Below the pieces are notes generated by a model that was given only the letters and a program-made list of their open reading frames with translations, did no database searches and was not told the DNA's origin. Positions 16,547 to 25,339 of a DNA stretch of 59,989 nt are shown here, one piece after another. Where the stretch lies: the NCBI GenBank assembly GCA_030627125.1, contig DAOUSR010000003.1:1-59989 (forward strand). Direction: 5' to 3'. Numbering within the stretch: the stretch's first letter is position 1; every line of letters begins with the position of its first letter. This DNA is from Thioploca sp. Lineage in GTDB: Bacteria > Pseudomonadota > Gammaproteobacteria > Beggiatoales > Beggiatoaceae. Made by a program: the position numbers and the translations under genes.

Positions 16547-17863
16547 ATGAATAACATAGGACAAAAGCTATTTTTTGTAGCATTATTTATCTCTCTGCTT
16601 TTTATGGGCATGGTTTATGGAATGGTTGCTTATAAAATGGAGTTATGGCCATTCCCTCTCTTTCGAGATGCTTATCGATCTGCTAAAGCGTTGCAGGAAA
16701 AAGTTAAACCACGTAGCAAATATGACGATAGAAAGTTATTTCCAAGGACTCGTTATTTAGAAAGCGGAATTTTTAAATATAATCAAGATAAAGCCGACAA
16801 TGGTCTTACCTTATTCACTTCCGGTCACGCTCAAAAAGCCTTTTTAATAGCGATGGATGGTGAAATCGTCCATGAATGGCAATTTTCATTTTCTCAAGTT
16901 TGGGATAATCCGCCACACATAAATATGCCCCTGCCGGAAGATTTTATCTATTGGCGAAAAGCTCATCTATATCCAAATGGTGACTTATTAGCAACTTATG
17001 AAGTACATGGCGATACTCCTTATGGATACGGGCTTATTAAACTGGATAAAGATTCTAATTTATTGTGGAAATATGCAGAAAATGTACATCACGACGTTAA
17101 TGTTGGCAATGATGGCAAGATATATGCCTTAATTCATAATTTTACTACAGAAAAAGTACCTGAAATTAATTTGGAACCACCATTATTGGAAGATGGAATT
17201 GCTATTTTATCTGCCGATGGACAAGAATTAAAACAGATTTCAATTACTAAAGCATTTTATAATACTGATTTTAAGGAACTATTATATACATTAGGAGAAA
17301 TCAGTGTAAAATGGGACCCTTGGCATACTAATAATATTGATGTACTTGATGAACAAATGGCTGCTAAATTTCCATTTTTACAACCGGGTCAACTGTTAAT
17401 TTCGATAAGAAATTTAGATGTGATAGCAGCTATCGATCCAGATACGGAGAAAGTAGTGTGGGCTATCAAAGGATATTGGCATAGGCAACATGATCCAGAT
17501 TTTCTCCCTAACGGTAATATGTTAATATTTGATAATCAGGGTTATTATGGCAAAGGTGGCTATTCTAGAATTATAGAATTTAATCCTTTGACAATGGAAA
17601 TTGTTTGGCAATATACTGGTGATGAACGCAATATTGTTAGAACTCTTGGTAAAGGTTCGCAGCAAAGATTGACGAATGGTAATACACTTATTACTGAGTC
17701 TTATCAAGGACGTATATTTGAAGTTACTCCAGAGAAAGAAATCGTCTGGGAATTTATCAGCCCATTTCGCAGCCCCAATGACGCAAACTTTTTAGCGATT
17801 GTTAGTTGGGGGCAACGGATTAATCCAGATTCTTTGAAATTTGAATTTACTAAGCCTAATTGA
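16547..17863 (+). CDS. arylsulfotransferase-like (ASST) membrane-anchored protein
   Basis: 438 residues. Residues about 7-30 form one transmembrane or uncleaved signal segment. The rest is a repeated beta-propeller: blades such as GLTLFTSGHAQKAFLIAMDGEIVHEW, HHDVNVGNDGKIYAL and DPDFLPNGNMLIFDNQG. This is the pattern of bacterial arylsulfate sulfotransferase-like proteins, which act outside the cytoplasm. The catalytic His cannot be fixed without alignment; HDVN and RQHDP are candidates. The substrate is unknown. A small membrane protein and a larger one follow closely. Confidence 0.75.
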   Translation: MNNIGQKLFFVALFISLLFMGMVYGMVAYKMELWPFPLFRDAYRSAKALQEKVKPRSKYDDRKLFPRTRYLESGIFKYNQDKADNGLTLFTSGHAQKAFLIAMDGEIVHEWQFSFSQVWDNPPHINMPLPEDFIYWRKAHLYPNGDLLATYEVHGDTPYGYGLIKLDKDSNLLWKYAENVHHDVNVGNDGKIYALIHNFTTEKVPEINLEPPLLEDGIAILSADGQELKQISITKAFYNTDFKELLYTLGEISVKWDPWHTNNIDVLDEQMAAKFPFLQPGQLLISIRNLDVIAAIDPDTEKVVWAIKGYWHRQHDPDFLPNGNMLIFDNQGYYGKGGYSRIIEFNPLTMEIVWQYTGDERNIVRTLGKGSQQRLTNGNTLITESYQGRIFEVTPEKEIVWEFISPFRSPNDANFLAIVSWGQRINPDSLKFEFTKPN

Positions 17864-17894
17864 TAAAATTAGCTTAATTTTTTAGGAATATAAT

Positions 17895-18149
17895 ATGAAA
17901 ACAAGTGTTAAAAAATTAGCAATTATAATTTTTGCAATGGCATTTACTGAAACAGCAATGGCATATGTTGGGCCTGGTGCTGGATTAACTTTGATTGGTT
18001 CTTTAATTGGGCTAGTAGTTGCAATAGTAACTGCTTTAGCGATTATTTTATTTTGGCCAATACGAGCTTTAATCAGAAAAATAAGAGGCAAAAAAACTGC
18101 GGAAGCAGATGTTCAAGATACAGCATCTGAAAATACTGATAATAAATAA
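17895..18149 (+). CDS. small secreted or membrane protein with YVGPGAG motif
   Basis: 84 residues: a signal peptide with Ala-x-Ala cleavage (about residue 23), then YVGPGAGLTLIGSLIG, one long hydrophobic helix ending in FWPIRAL, a basic patch (RKIRGKK) and an acidic tail. The same short-protein type is often seen beside arylsulfotransferase or phosphodiesterase-like genes, from general familiarity. AGGAATATAAT precedes the ATG. Function unknown. Confidence 0.7.
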   Translation: MKTSVKKLAIIIFAMAFTETAMAYVGPGAGLTLIGSLIGLVVAIVTALAIILFWPIRALIRKIRGKKTAEADVQDTASENTDNK

Positions 18150-18269
18150 TTTTTGGTAATTGTTATATTTTAAGTGGAAGTTATCCTATCCTAAAAGGTG
18201 GATTAAGCGTAGTTATTATATTTGTGTATGATGCTTCGCTTATACTACCTATATTTTGAGTAAAATTAT

Positions 18270-19022
18270 ATGGGTTTTTTCGATATACCATCACCTATTT
18301 TTTCTTGGTTTGATACTGTGATATTAAGCAGTGTTTTATCCCCAATGTTAAAATTAGTTTTCTGGGGAATTGTTGGTTCTGTTATTTCAATGGGATTGTA
18401 TGTATTATTATCTTCCCAAGAAAAACTTTCGGCATTAAAAATTGAAATTGCTACAACTAGGAAAGCTTTGAATGATTTCGATGGTGAGTTTAGTGGAGCT
18501 TGGATATTAATAAGTAAATCATTAAAGTTATCTGGAAAACAAATTGGTTTAACTTTAGTTCCAGCAGTTCTTGCTTCATTGCCAGTGCTTTTTCTGTTAG
18601 TTTGGTTAGGAACAGCCTATAATTATAATTTGCCTGCTGCTGGGGAAACAGTAGAAATAACAATATCTCCAGCTACAGCAACATTACAATGGAACGCAAA
18701 TAAAATTGAAGATGGTAAATGGCAACTTACTTGGCCAACAAATAGTGAACAATTAGTTGATTCTAAAGGTAATAACATCATTACTTTCCCAATGACTGCA
18801 ACAGTTCCAATTTTACATAAACAGCAGTGGTGGAATTCATTGTTTGGCAATCCGCTCGGTTATATTCCTGAAAATTCTCCTTTAGAACAAATTGATATTG
18901 CTTTACCTCAAAACAAGTATATTACTATTGGCCCAGACTGGTTGCATTCAGTAGAAATAGTTTTTTTATTATTTGTTGCAATCTGTTCTATTATCATTCA
19001 ATTTACTTTTCGTATTCATTGA
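18270..19022 (+). CDS. three-helix membrane protein, possibly Oxa1-superfamily related
   Basis: 250 residues. Membrane segments lie at about 20-46, 90-112 and 225-247. Between the first two is a helical hairpin (EKLSALKIEIATTRKALNDF) and then LSKSLKLSGKQIGLTLVPAVLASLP. That order (helix, coiled coil, membrane pair) recalls DUF106/TMCO1-like members of the Oxa1 superfamily; this is a weak structural resemblance. Residues about 115-220 are beta-rich and probably extracytoplasmic. Its place behind the ASST-like gene suggests a shared role. Confidence 0.6.
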   Translation: MGFFDIPSPIFSWFDTVILSSVLSPMLKLVFWGIVGSVISMGLYVLLSSQEKLSALKIEIATTRKALNDFDGEFSGAWILISKSLKLSGKQIGLTLVPAVLASLPVLFLLVWLGTAYNYNLPAAGETVEITISPATATLQWNANKIEDGKWQLTWPTNSEQLVDSKGNNIITFPMTATVPILHKQQWWNSLFGNPLGYIPENSPLEQIDIALPQNKYITIGPDWLHSVEIVFLLFVAICSIIIQFTFRIH

Positions 19023-19036
19023 TAATCATAAGTACT

Positions 19037-19128
19037 AATATATAGCAATTCTTAATGAAATTCGATATAAATATCAAGTTCTTAATTTAAATTGATATAA
19101 TTCATTCGGGTGAGAAATGCTATATATT
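19037..19128. repeat. short inverted-repeat element, TTATAGCA family, copy 3
   Basis: AATATATAGCAATTCTTAAT at the left and GAAATGCTATATATT at the right are terminal inverted repeats. The interior is ATAAATATCAAGTTCTTAAT. It lies between convergent genes. Confidence 0.7.
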
Positions 19129-19156
19129 TACCACATAAAATTCTCCGCTAATGCAA

Positions 19157-20314
19157 TTATTTCATCACCAACCCTCGACCTTCACAAGTTGGACAATTTT
19201 TACACAATACCTGTTCTAAGCTATCATGAGTGCGTTTTCTAGTCATCTGCACTAATCCCAATGTAGAAATTTCACTAATCTTAACATAATCATTGGCAAA
19301 ACCCTGTCTTAAAGCATCTAAAATTTGTTGTTTATGCACTGTTGTTTGCATATCAATAAAATCTATGATAATTATGCCACTTATATTGCGTAACTGTAAT
19401 TCACGTGATATCGTAGTAGCTGCTTCTAAATTAGTTTTAAATAAAGTTTCTGCGAGATCATTTTTACCTATATAAGAACCAGTATTTACATCAATTGTAG
19501 TCATAGCTTCGGTTGATTCGATAATTATATAACCACCAGAATCAAGCATAACTTTTGGTTCTAAAAACTTGTTAATATTGATAGAATATAATTCGAACAG
19601 AGAACGCTTTGCAGAATAATATTCGATATTCGGCACTAATTTAGGAATAAATTGGTTAGCAAACTTGGTTATTTCCTGAAAAACTGTAGATGAATCGATT
19701 TTGATTTTGCAGGATGAAGACTTTACTAAATCACGAATAGTTTGTAAGTATATTGGTAATTCTTTATAAATTAATGAATTAATCCTTGCATCTTGAATAT
19801 CTTGCCATAGATTATATAAAAATTCTAAATCGTCAAGTAATAATTTATCTGGAATTCCTTCAGCAGCAGTGCGGATAATCAATCCGTATTTAGAAATATT
19901 TGATAAAAATATAGTTTCTAAGCGTTGACGTTCTTCAGGAGATTTTATACGGCTAGAAATTTTGACCAAATTAGAAGAATATGGTAAAAGTATCAAATAA
20001 CGTGAAGGAATAGAAAGTTTAGTGGTTAAACGTGCTTGTTTGGTTCCTATTGGTTCTTTAGTAACTTGTACTAGCAAAGTTTGACCTTGGTGAGTTGATG
20101 AATTACTTTGTAAAAATGCTGGTTGTTTTAAACCAATGTTTACAAAAGCTGCTTTCATACCTGGCAACATTCTGGTAATTCGGCCTTTATATATATTTCC
20201 AACTAAGCTAATATTATTATTTCTTTCAATTATTATTTCTGTTAATATGCTATTCTCTATTATTGCTATTTTAGTTATAGTAGAAGTAATAGAAATTAAG
20301 ATTTCTTGATCCAT
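19157..20314 (-). CDS. rng: ribonuclease G, C-terminally short
   Basis: 385 residues against about 489 in E. coli. An S1-like start (VGNIYKGRITRMLPGMKAAFVNIGL), the catalytic Asp pair in TTIDVNTG and IIDFIDM, and the Zn-link cysteines in CKNCPTCEGRG are present. The protein stops at GLVMK, so the C-terminal 60-70 residues of typical RNase G (the extension after the Zn-link) are missing, and the S1 linker is also shorter. It processes 16S rRNA 5' ends and decays mRNA. The frame ends on a plain TAA near a repeat copy; truncation by the repeat insertion is possible. Confidence 0.85.
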   Translation of the reverse strand: MDQEILISITSTITKIAIIENSILTEIIIERNNNISLVGNIYKGRITRMLPGMKAAFVNIGLKQPAFLQSNSSTHQGQTLLVQVTKEPIGTKQARLTTKLSIPSRYLILLPYSSNLVKISSRIKSPEERQRLETIFLSNISKYGLIIRTAAEGIPDKLLLDDLEFLYNLWQDIQDARINSLIYKELPIYLQTIRDLVKSSSCKIKIDSSTVFQEITKFANQFIPKLVPNIEYYSAKRSLFELYSININKFLEPKVMLDSGGYIIIESTEAMTTIDVNTGSYIGKNDLAETLFKTNLEAATTISRELQLRNISGIIIIDFIDMQTTVHKQQILDALRQGFANDYVKISEISTLGLVQMTRKRTHDSLEQVLCKNCPTCEGRGLVMK

Positions 20315-20517
20315 AATATATCTGTTTACTATCAGTTATTGTTATAATAGTACATTACAAATGCTATATTTGCTAAAAAAATTACTTAATTTTAACTTTA
20401 TCTGATAAAATTTTTGTTGAATAAAAAAATTAATTTTACTGTATATTACTAAATTAGTATTTTATGATATACTGAAAAACAATATTTTCTATTAATCTTT
20501 AAAGGAGCTTGTTAAAA

Positions 20518-21759
20518 ATGGGTAAACCAATGCATAGTACTCCGATGCTAGATGAGTTGGAAAGCGGGCCTTGGCCTAGCTTTATCACTGGCATTAAGCG
20601 TCTTGCTACAGATGAAGGTAAACCTTATCAAGGTATGATGGTTGACCTGCTGGGTCAATTAGAACATTCTTATAAAACCCGTAAAGGTTATTGGAAAGGC
20701 GGCACTGTAGGCGTTATCGGTTATGGTGGTGGAGTTATTCCACGTTTTTCTGAAGTTGCAAAAGACTATCCAGAATCTAAAGAATTCCATACTTTACGCA
20801 TTATGCCACCACCGGGAATGCATTATACTACCAAACTGTTGCGTGATTTTTGTGATGTTTGGGAAAAACACGGTTCTGGTTTGATAGCTTTACACGGTCA
20901 AAGTGGCGATATTATGCTACAAGGTACTACCAGTGATAATATTCAACCCTGTTTTGATGAATTAAATGAAATGGGATTTGATATGGGTGGTGCTGGTCCA
21001 GCAGTTCGTACTGGTATGTCATGTGTAGGTGCGGCTCGTTGTGAACAATCCTGTACTAATGAACAGAAAACATTACGGATGTTAGTAAACACCTATATTG
21101 ATGATATGCATCGTCCAGCCCTGCCTTACAAGTTTAAATTTAAGGTGTCTGGTTGCCCTAATGATTGTATGAATTCAATCACTAGAGCTGACATGGCAAT
21201 CATTGGTACTTGGCGTGACGATATGAAAGTCGACCAAGATGAAGTTAAGGCATTCGTTGCTGAAAAAGGTCGAAAATATGTAGTTGATAGCGTAATTTCT
21301 CGTTGTCCTACTAATGCGTTATCGCTCAATGATGATAACAGTTTAGATGTTGATAATCGGAGTTGTGTGCGTTGTATGCATTGCATTAACGTAATGACTA
21401 AAGCTTTATCGGTTGGTGATGATAAAGGTGTAACAATTCTGATGGGTGGTAAACGTACTTTAAAAATCGGTGACTTAATGGGTACTGTTGTGGTACCATT
21501 TATGAAGTTAGAAACCGAAGATGATTACGATAAGTTGAATGAAATTGCTGGTAACACCATTGAATTCTTTGCTGAAAATGCTTTAGAACATGAGCGTACT
21601 GGTGAAATGATTGAAAGAATTGGTCTGGTTGAATTCATAGAAGGAATTGGTTTAGAAGTTGATCCTAATATGATTTCCCAACCACGTCAAAGTTCTTATA
21701 TTAGAATGGACGATTGGGATCAAGAAGCCCAAAAATGGCAGGACCGTAAAGCTGCTTAA
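20518..21759 (+). CDS. dsrA: dissimilatory sulfite reductase alpha subunit (oxidative type)
   Basis: 413 residues from the ATG at 20518, with AAAGGAG 9 bases upstream; a TTG nine bases earlier is not favoured. The siroheme-[4Fe-4S] ligand region reads CVGAARCEQSC and GCPNDCMNS, and the inserted ferredoxin domain has CPTNAL and CVRCMHC. With DsrB it forms the cytoplasmic siroheme enzyme that oxidises persulfide sulfur to sulfite in sulfur oxidisers. It is the first gene of the cluster. An AT-rich 200-base region upstream contains a possible promoter (TATACT near 20468). Confidence 0.96.
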   Translation: MGKPMHSTPMLDELESGPWPSFITGIKRLATDEGKPYQGMMVDLLGQLEHSYKTRKGYWKGGTVGVIGYGGGVIPRFSEVAKDYPESKEFHTLRIMPPPGMHYTTKLLRDFCDVWEKHGSGLIALHGQSGDIMLQGTTSDNIQPCFDELNEMGFDMGGAGPAVRTGMSCVGAARCEQSCTNEQKTLRMLVNTYIDDMHRPALPYKFKFKVSGCPNDCMNSITRADMAIIGTWRDDMKVDQDEVKAFVAEKGRKYVVDSVISRCPTNALSLNDDNSLDVDNRSCVRCMHCINVMTKALSVGDDKGVTILMGGKRTLKIGDLMGTVVVPFMKLETEDDYDKLNEIAGNTIEFFAENALEHERTGEMIERIGLVEFIEGIGLEVDPNMISQPRQSSYIRMDDWDQEAQKWQDRKAA

Positions 21760-21796
21760 ACTTTAACTATTATATTAACTTTTTAGGAGGTTGTTT

Positions 21797-22864
21797 ATGC
21801 CACCACGGATGCCTATAGAAAGCGGGGTGCCTGACCCATTCCAATACATGCACCCAACTATGGCCCGCAACTATGGTGCTTGGAAACATCATGAACGCCC
21901 ACGTCCGGGTGTACTTTGTCACACAGCCAAAAGTGGAGAAAAAGTTTGGACTGTACGTGCTGGTACTCAAAGACAAATGGATGTTTATACTATTCGCAAA
22001 TTATCTGATATTGCTGATGATTTTGCTGATGGGTATGTACGTTTTACCATCCGTAGTAATATCGAATTTATGGTTAATAGTGAAGCTAAAGTCAAACCTT
22101 TAGTTGATAAATTAACCGCTGAAGGATTCCCAGTCGGTGGTACTGGCCCTTCCGTAACCATGATTTCTCATACTCAAGGTTGGTTACACTGCGATATTCC
22201 AGGTACAGATGCGTCTGGTGTAGTTAAATCATTGATGGATGAATTGCATGATGAATTTATCAATGAAAATATGCCCAATCGGGTTCACATGACAACTTCT
22301 TGTTGCCAAATTAACTGTGGTGGGCAAGGCGATATAGCAATTAATATTCAGCATACTAAACCGCCTAAGATTAATCATGACTTAGTTGCTAATGTTTGTG
22401 AACGCCCAACTGTAGTAGCTAGATGTCCAGTTGCCGCTATTCGTCCAGCATTGGTTAATGGCAAGCCTTCGCTTGAAGTTGATGAAAAAAAATGTGTTTG
22501 TTGTGGAGCTTGTTTTCCACCATGTCCACCAATGCAAATCAATGATCCAGAACATTCTAAAATTGCTATCTGGGTTGGTGGTAATCAATCTAATGCAAGA
22601 AGCAAACCTACTTTTCACAAGTTAGTTGCTGCTGGTATTCCTAATAATCCTCCTCGTTGGCCAGAAGTTGCTGCCGTTGTCAAAAAAATCCTTAAAGTAT
22701 ATAAACAAGATGCTAAAGATTGGGAACGGATTGGAGATTGGGTTGAACGGATTGGTTGGCCGCGTTTCTTTGAATTGACTGAATTACCATTTACTAAATA
22801 TCATGTTGATAACTGGCGTGGAGCACGTAATAGCTTGAATGCGTCGGCTCATATCCATTTCTAA
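21797..22864 (+). CDS. dsrB: dissimilatory sulfite reductase beta subunit
   Basis: 355 residues from the ATG at 21797, seven bases after AGGAGG; an in-frame TTG at 21791 is too close to that site. The siroheme-cluster region TTSCCQINCGGQGD and the ferredoxin-domain cysteines (CVCCGACFPPCPP) are clear. It pairs with DsrA, whose gene ends 37 bases upstream. dsrE follows after 13 bases. Confidence 0.96.
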   Translation: MPPRMPIESGVPDPFQYMHPTMARNYGAWKHHERPRPGVLCHTAKSGEKVWTVRAGTQRQMDVYTIRKLSDIADDFADGYVRFTIRSNIEFMVNSEAKVKPLVDKLTAEGFPVGGTGPSVTMISHTQGWLHCDIPGTDASGVVKSLMDELHDEFINENMPNRVHMTTSCCQINCGGQGDIAINIQHTKPPKINHDLVANVCERPTVVARCPVAAIRPALVNGKPSLEVDEKKCVCCGACFPPCPPMQINDPEHSKIAIWVGGNQSNARSKPTFHKLVAAGIPNNPPRWPEVAAVVKKILKVYKQDAKDWERIGDWVERIGWPRFFELTELPFTKYHVDNWRGARNSLNASAHIHF

Positions 22865-22877
22865 AGGAGAAATTTTG

Positions 22878-23270
22878 ATGAAGTTGGGAATAATGGTTAG
22901 TGAAGGTCCTTATCAACATCAAGCTTCTGATTCTGCTTATAATTTCACTAAAGCAGCTTTAGAAAAAGGCCATGAAATTTTTCGAGTGTTTTTTTATCAC
23001 GATGGGGTGAATAACGCTACTCGTTTAACCGTTCCGCCTCAAGATGACCGTAATGTTGTTAATCGCTGGTCTGAATTATCAAAACAATATGACCTTGATT
23101 TAGTGGTATGTATAGCAGCTGCCCAACGACGTGGCTTATTAGATGAAAATGAAGCTAAACGTAATGGTAAAGATGCTAATAATATTGCTGAAGGATTTCG
23201 GATTTCTGGTTTAGGTCAACTTATTGAAGCTGGCATTCAAGCCGAACGTTTGGTAGTATTTGGAGATTGA
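22878..23270 (+). CDS. dsrE: sulfurtransferase subunit DsrE
   Basis: 130 residues from the ATG at 22878, which follows AAAGGAG. The conserved sulfur-carrying Cys is residue 78 (in VVCIAAAQRRG), the same number as in the purple sulfur bacterium Allochromatium. DsrEFH is a hexameric cytoplasmic complex that passes persulfide sulfur to DsrC. Its presence separates oxidative from reductive dsr clusters. Confidence 0.95.
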   Translation: MKLGIMVSEGPYQHQASDSAYNFTKAALEKGHEIFRVFFYHDGVNNATRLTVPPQDDRNVVNRWSELSKQYDLDLVVCIAAAQRRGLLDENEAKRNGKDANNIAEGFRISGLGQLIEAGIQAERLVVFGD

Positions 23271-23274
23271 TAAT

Positions 23275-23691
23275 ATGGAAGAAAGCGGTGTAATAAAAAA
23301 ATTCTTGTATGTCAATCGTAGAGCTCCTTATGGTTCTATCTATGCGTTAGAATCGTTGGAAGTAGTGTTGATTGGAGCGGCGTTTGAACAAGATGTGAGT
23401 TTAGCATTCATCGATGATGGAGTTTATCAGCTCAAGAAAAATCAAGCTACTGATGGCATAGGTATGAAAAATTTTTCACCAACCTATAACGCTTTGGGCG
23501 ACTACGATATTAGTAAAATATACGTGGATAAAGATTCCTTAGAGGAACGTGGTTTGACTTTGGATGATCTGATGAATCTTACTTGGGAAGATGAAAACGA
23601 TAATTATGCGAAGAAGCCTTCAATTTCACTAGTAAATAGTGAAGAGTTGGCTGCTTTAATGGAACAACAAGATGTAGTATTAAGTTTCTAA
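23275..23691 (+). CDS. dsrF: sulfurtransferase subunit DsrF
   Basis: 138 residues from the ATG at 23275; dsrE ends 4 bases before. The DsrE/F-like fold is recognisable from KKFLYVNRRAPYGSIYALE and VSLAFIDDGVYQL. DsrF lacks a catalytic cysteine in known systems, and no Cys is visible here. It is the structural partner of DsrE and DsrH. Confidence 0.93.
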   Translation: MEESGVIKKFLYVNRRAPYGSIYALESLEVVLIGAAFEQDVSLAFIDDGVYQLKKNQATDGIGMKNFSPTYNALGDYDISKIYVDKDSLEERGLTLDDLMNLTWEDENDNYAKKPSISLVNSEELAALMEQQDVVLSF

Positions 23692-23700
23692 GAGGTAGAT

Positions 23701-24006
23701 ATGACACTACATACTGTGAATAAATCGCCCTTTGAGGCTAATTCGTTAGAAACTTGTTTACGTTTAGCTCGTTCTGGGCATAGCGTTTTATTGTTTGAAG
23801 ATGGTGTTTATGCTGCTTCTAAAGGTACTAAGTTTGAAGCTATGCTTATTAAAGCCATGCAGAATTGCAAAGTTCACGTTTTATTACCAGATTTTGAAGC
23901 TCGTGGTATGAAAACTGAAAATTTAATTGCTGGTGTAAACACTGTTGATTATGCAGGTTTTGTTGATTTGGTAACAGAAAGTGAAAGAGTACAATCTTGG
24001 CTATAG
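23701..24006 (+). CDS. dsrH: sulfurtransferase subunit DsrH
   Basis: 101 residues. The conserved Cys is at residue 19 (SLETCLRLARSGHSVLL), matching the position used by DsrH/TusB proteins. The ribosome binding site is AAGAGGT. It completes the DsrEFH complex and is followed after 55 bases by dsrC. Confidence 0.93.
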   Translation: MTLHTVNKSPFEANSLETCLRLARSGHSVLLFEDGVYAASKGTKFEAMLIKAMQNCKVHVLLPDFEARGMKTENLIAGVNTVDYAGFVDLVTESERVQSWL

Positions 24007-24061
24007 CCAATAAATTCTATTAAATTTACATTTAAATCATTCTCATTGGAGGATATATATC

Positions 24062-24397
24062 GTGGCAAGTATTGATGTTAATGGCAAGTCCGTAGAAGTT
24101 GATGAAGAGGGTTATTTAGTCAACTTAAATGAATGGACTGCAGATGCAGCTAAAATTTTGTCTGCTCAAGACGAACTAGAACTTACTGATAGTCATTGGG
24201 AAGTAATTAATTTCCTACGTGAATATTATGAAGAATATCAGATTGCTCCAGCTGTGCGAGTACTTACCAAAGCTATCGGTAAAAAACTAGGACCAGAAAA
24301 AGGTAATAGTAAATACCTATATGAGTTATTTCCTTATGGCCCAGCTAAACAAGCTTGCCGGTTTGCCGGATTGCCTAAACCAACTGGTTGCGTCTAA
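24062..24397 (+). CDS. dsrC: DsrC sulfur-carrier protein
   Basis: 111 residues, GTG start after a strong GGAGG. The C-terminal arm carries both essential cysteines, in ACRFAGLPKPTGCV (residues 99 and 110), so this is a true DsrC rather than a TusE-like relative with only the last Cys. It accepts sulfur from DsrEFH, is a substrate for DsrAB, and its trisulfide or disulfide is handled by the DsrMK module. Two hairpins follow the gene. Confidence 0.97.
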   Translation: MASIDVNGKSVEVDEEGYLVNLNEWTADAAKILSAQDELELTDSHWEVINFLREYYEEYQIAPAVRVLTKAIGKKLGPEKGNSKYLYELFPYGPAKQACRFAGLPKPTGCV

Positions 24398-24406
24398 ATC
24401 CTACTC

Positions 24407-24431
24407 GGAGTTCCAAGTTATTTTGGACTCC
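24407..24431 (+). terminator. hairpin 3' of dsrC
   Basis: GGAGTTCCA and TGGACTCC pair with one bulged base around a short AT loop, ten bases after the dsrC stop. There is no long T-run. It could be a partial terminator or a 3' stabiliser that keeps dsrC transcripts abundant relative to dsrMKLJ. Confidence 0.5.
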
Positions 24432-24453
24432 AATTTCCAATTAAGATGAATTT

Positions 24454-24501
24454 TGTGTATTATTAATTTTAAAGTTAATGATTACAAATTGATAATACAC
24501 A
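24454..24501. repeat. long inverted repeat between dsrC and dsrM
   Basis: TGTGTATTATTAATTT (24454) and AAATTGATAATACACA (ending 24501) pair at 15 of 16 positions around a 16-base spacer. It could be a regulator-binding dyad, an RNA hairpin or a tiny MITE. It is AT-rich, with no T-run. Confidence 0.65.
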
Positions 24502-24565
24502 TATCAGAAATTACTAGTAAAATCAACTCTTCCCCAAATGGGGCTTGGGTGTAGGAGACGCACTT

Positions 24566-25330
24566 ATGGAATTTTGGACGGCGTTTTACGCCATTTCGTT
24601 TTATGTAGCTACCCTCATATTTTTAGTATTTGGAGGGCATAAAGTTTATCAATATGCTGTTACACCAGCACCGTTAAAAATACCAACTACACCAGCTCCT
24701 GTAACCACTAGTGGTGTTGTAGTACGGCTCCTATTGGAAGTTACAATATTTAAAAGTTTGTTTCGTTCCAACAAATGGATTTGGTTATTTGCCTTAATAT
24801 TCCATCTCGCTTTATGGATAGTTTTGATTCGGCATTTACGTTATTTCATTGACCCAGTTTGGGCTATAGTTGCTTTAGCTCAACCATTTGGTAAATACGG
24901 TAGTTTTGCAATGTTATTCGGACTGTTTGCATTATTAGCAAGACGTATGTTTGTAGCACGAATTTGTTATATCAGTACTCCATCCGATTATTTAATGTTA
25001 TTTTTACTGCTGGCAATTGGAATTAGTGGAACTCTAATAAGTTTCGTTACTCATACTGATATTATACAGTTTAAAGCTTTTATGTTAAGTGTATTAAATT
25101 TTAACTTTTTTAATTGGCAAACTATACCTACTGATACAATGTTATTAGTTCACTTAACTGCGGTAATTCTATTGATGATTGTATTCCCGTTTAGCAAACT
25201 ATTACACGTACCGGGCGTATTTTTTAGTCCTACTCGTAACCAAGTTGACAATCCTCGTGAAAAACGCCATGTCGCACCTTGGGCGGTAAAGGAATTTGAA
25301 ACTTCACCAGCATCAACTACGTCTGAATAG
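24566..25330 (+). CDS. dsrM: DsrM, membrane cytochrome b subunit
   Basis: 254 residues from the ATG at 24566, nine bases after TAGGAG; a TTG at 24545 in the same frame is not preferred. Five or more membrane helices with candidate heme-b His residues (IFHLALW, IRHLRYF) resemble the NarI-like DsrM subunit. In the DsrMKJOP complex it passes electrons between quinone and DsrK. The C-terminal tail (PREKRHVAPW) is hydrophilic. dsrK starts 9 bases later. Confidence 0.93.
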   Translation: MEFWTAFYAISFYVATLIFLVFGGHKVYQYAVTPAPLKIPTTPAPVTTSGVVVRLLLEVTIFKSLFRSNKWIWLFALIFHLALWIVLIRHLRYFIDPVWAIVALAQPFGKYGSFAMLFGLFALLARRMFVARICYISTPSDYLMLFLLLAIGISGTLISFVTHTDIIQFKAFMLSVLNFNFFNWQTIPTDTMLLVHLTAVILLMIVFPFSKLLHVPGVFFSPTRNQVDNPREKRHVAPWAVKEFETSPASTTSE

Positions 25331-25339
25331 GAGGGTCTA

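Noticed and set aside
20315-20517. Firm promoter call upstream of dsrA
   Set aside because: Many TATAAT-like strings occur by chance in such AT-rich DNA, and no well-spaced -35 box stood out.
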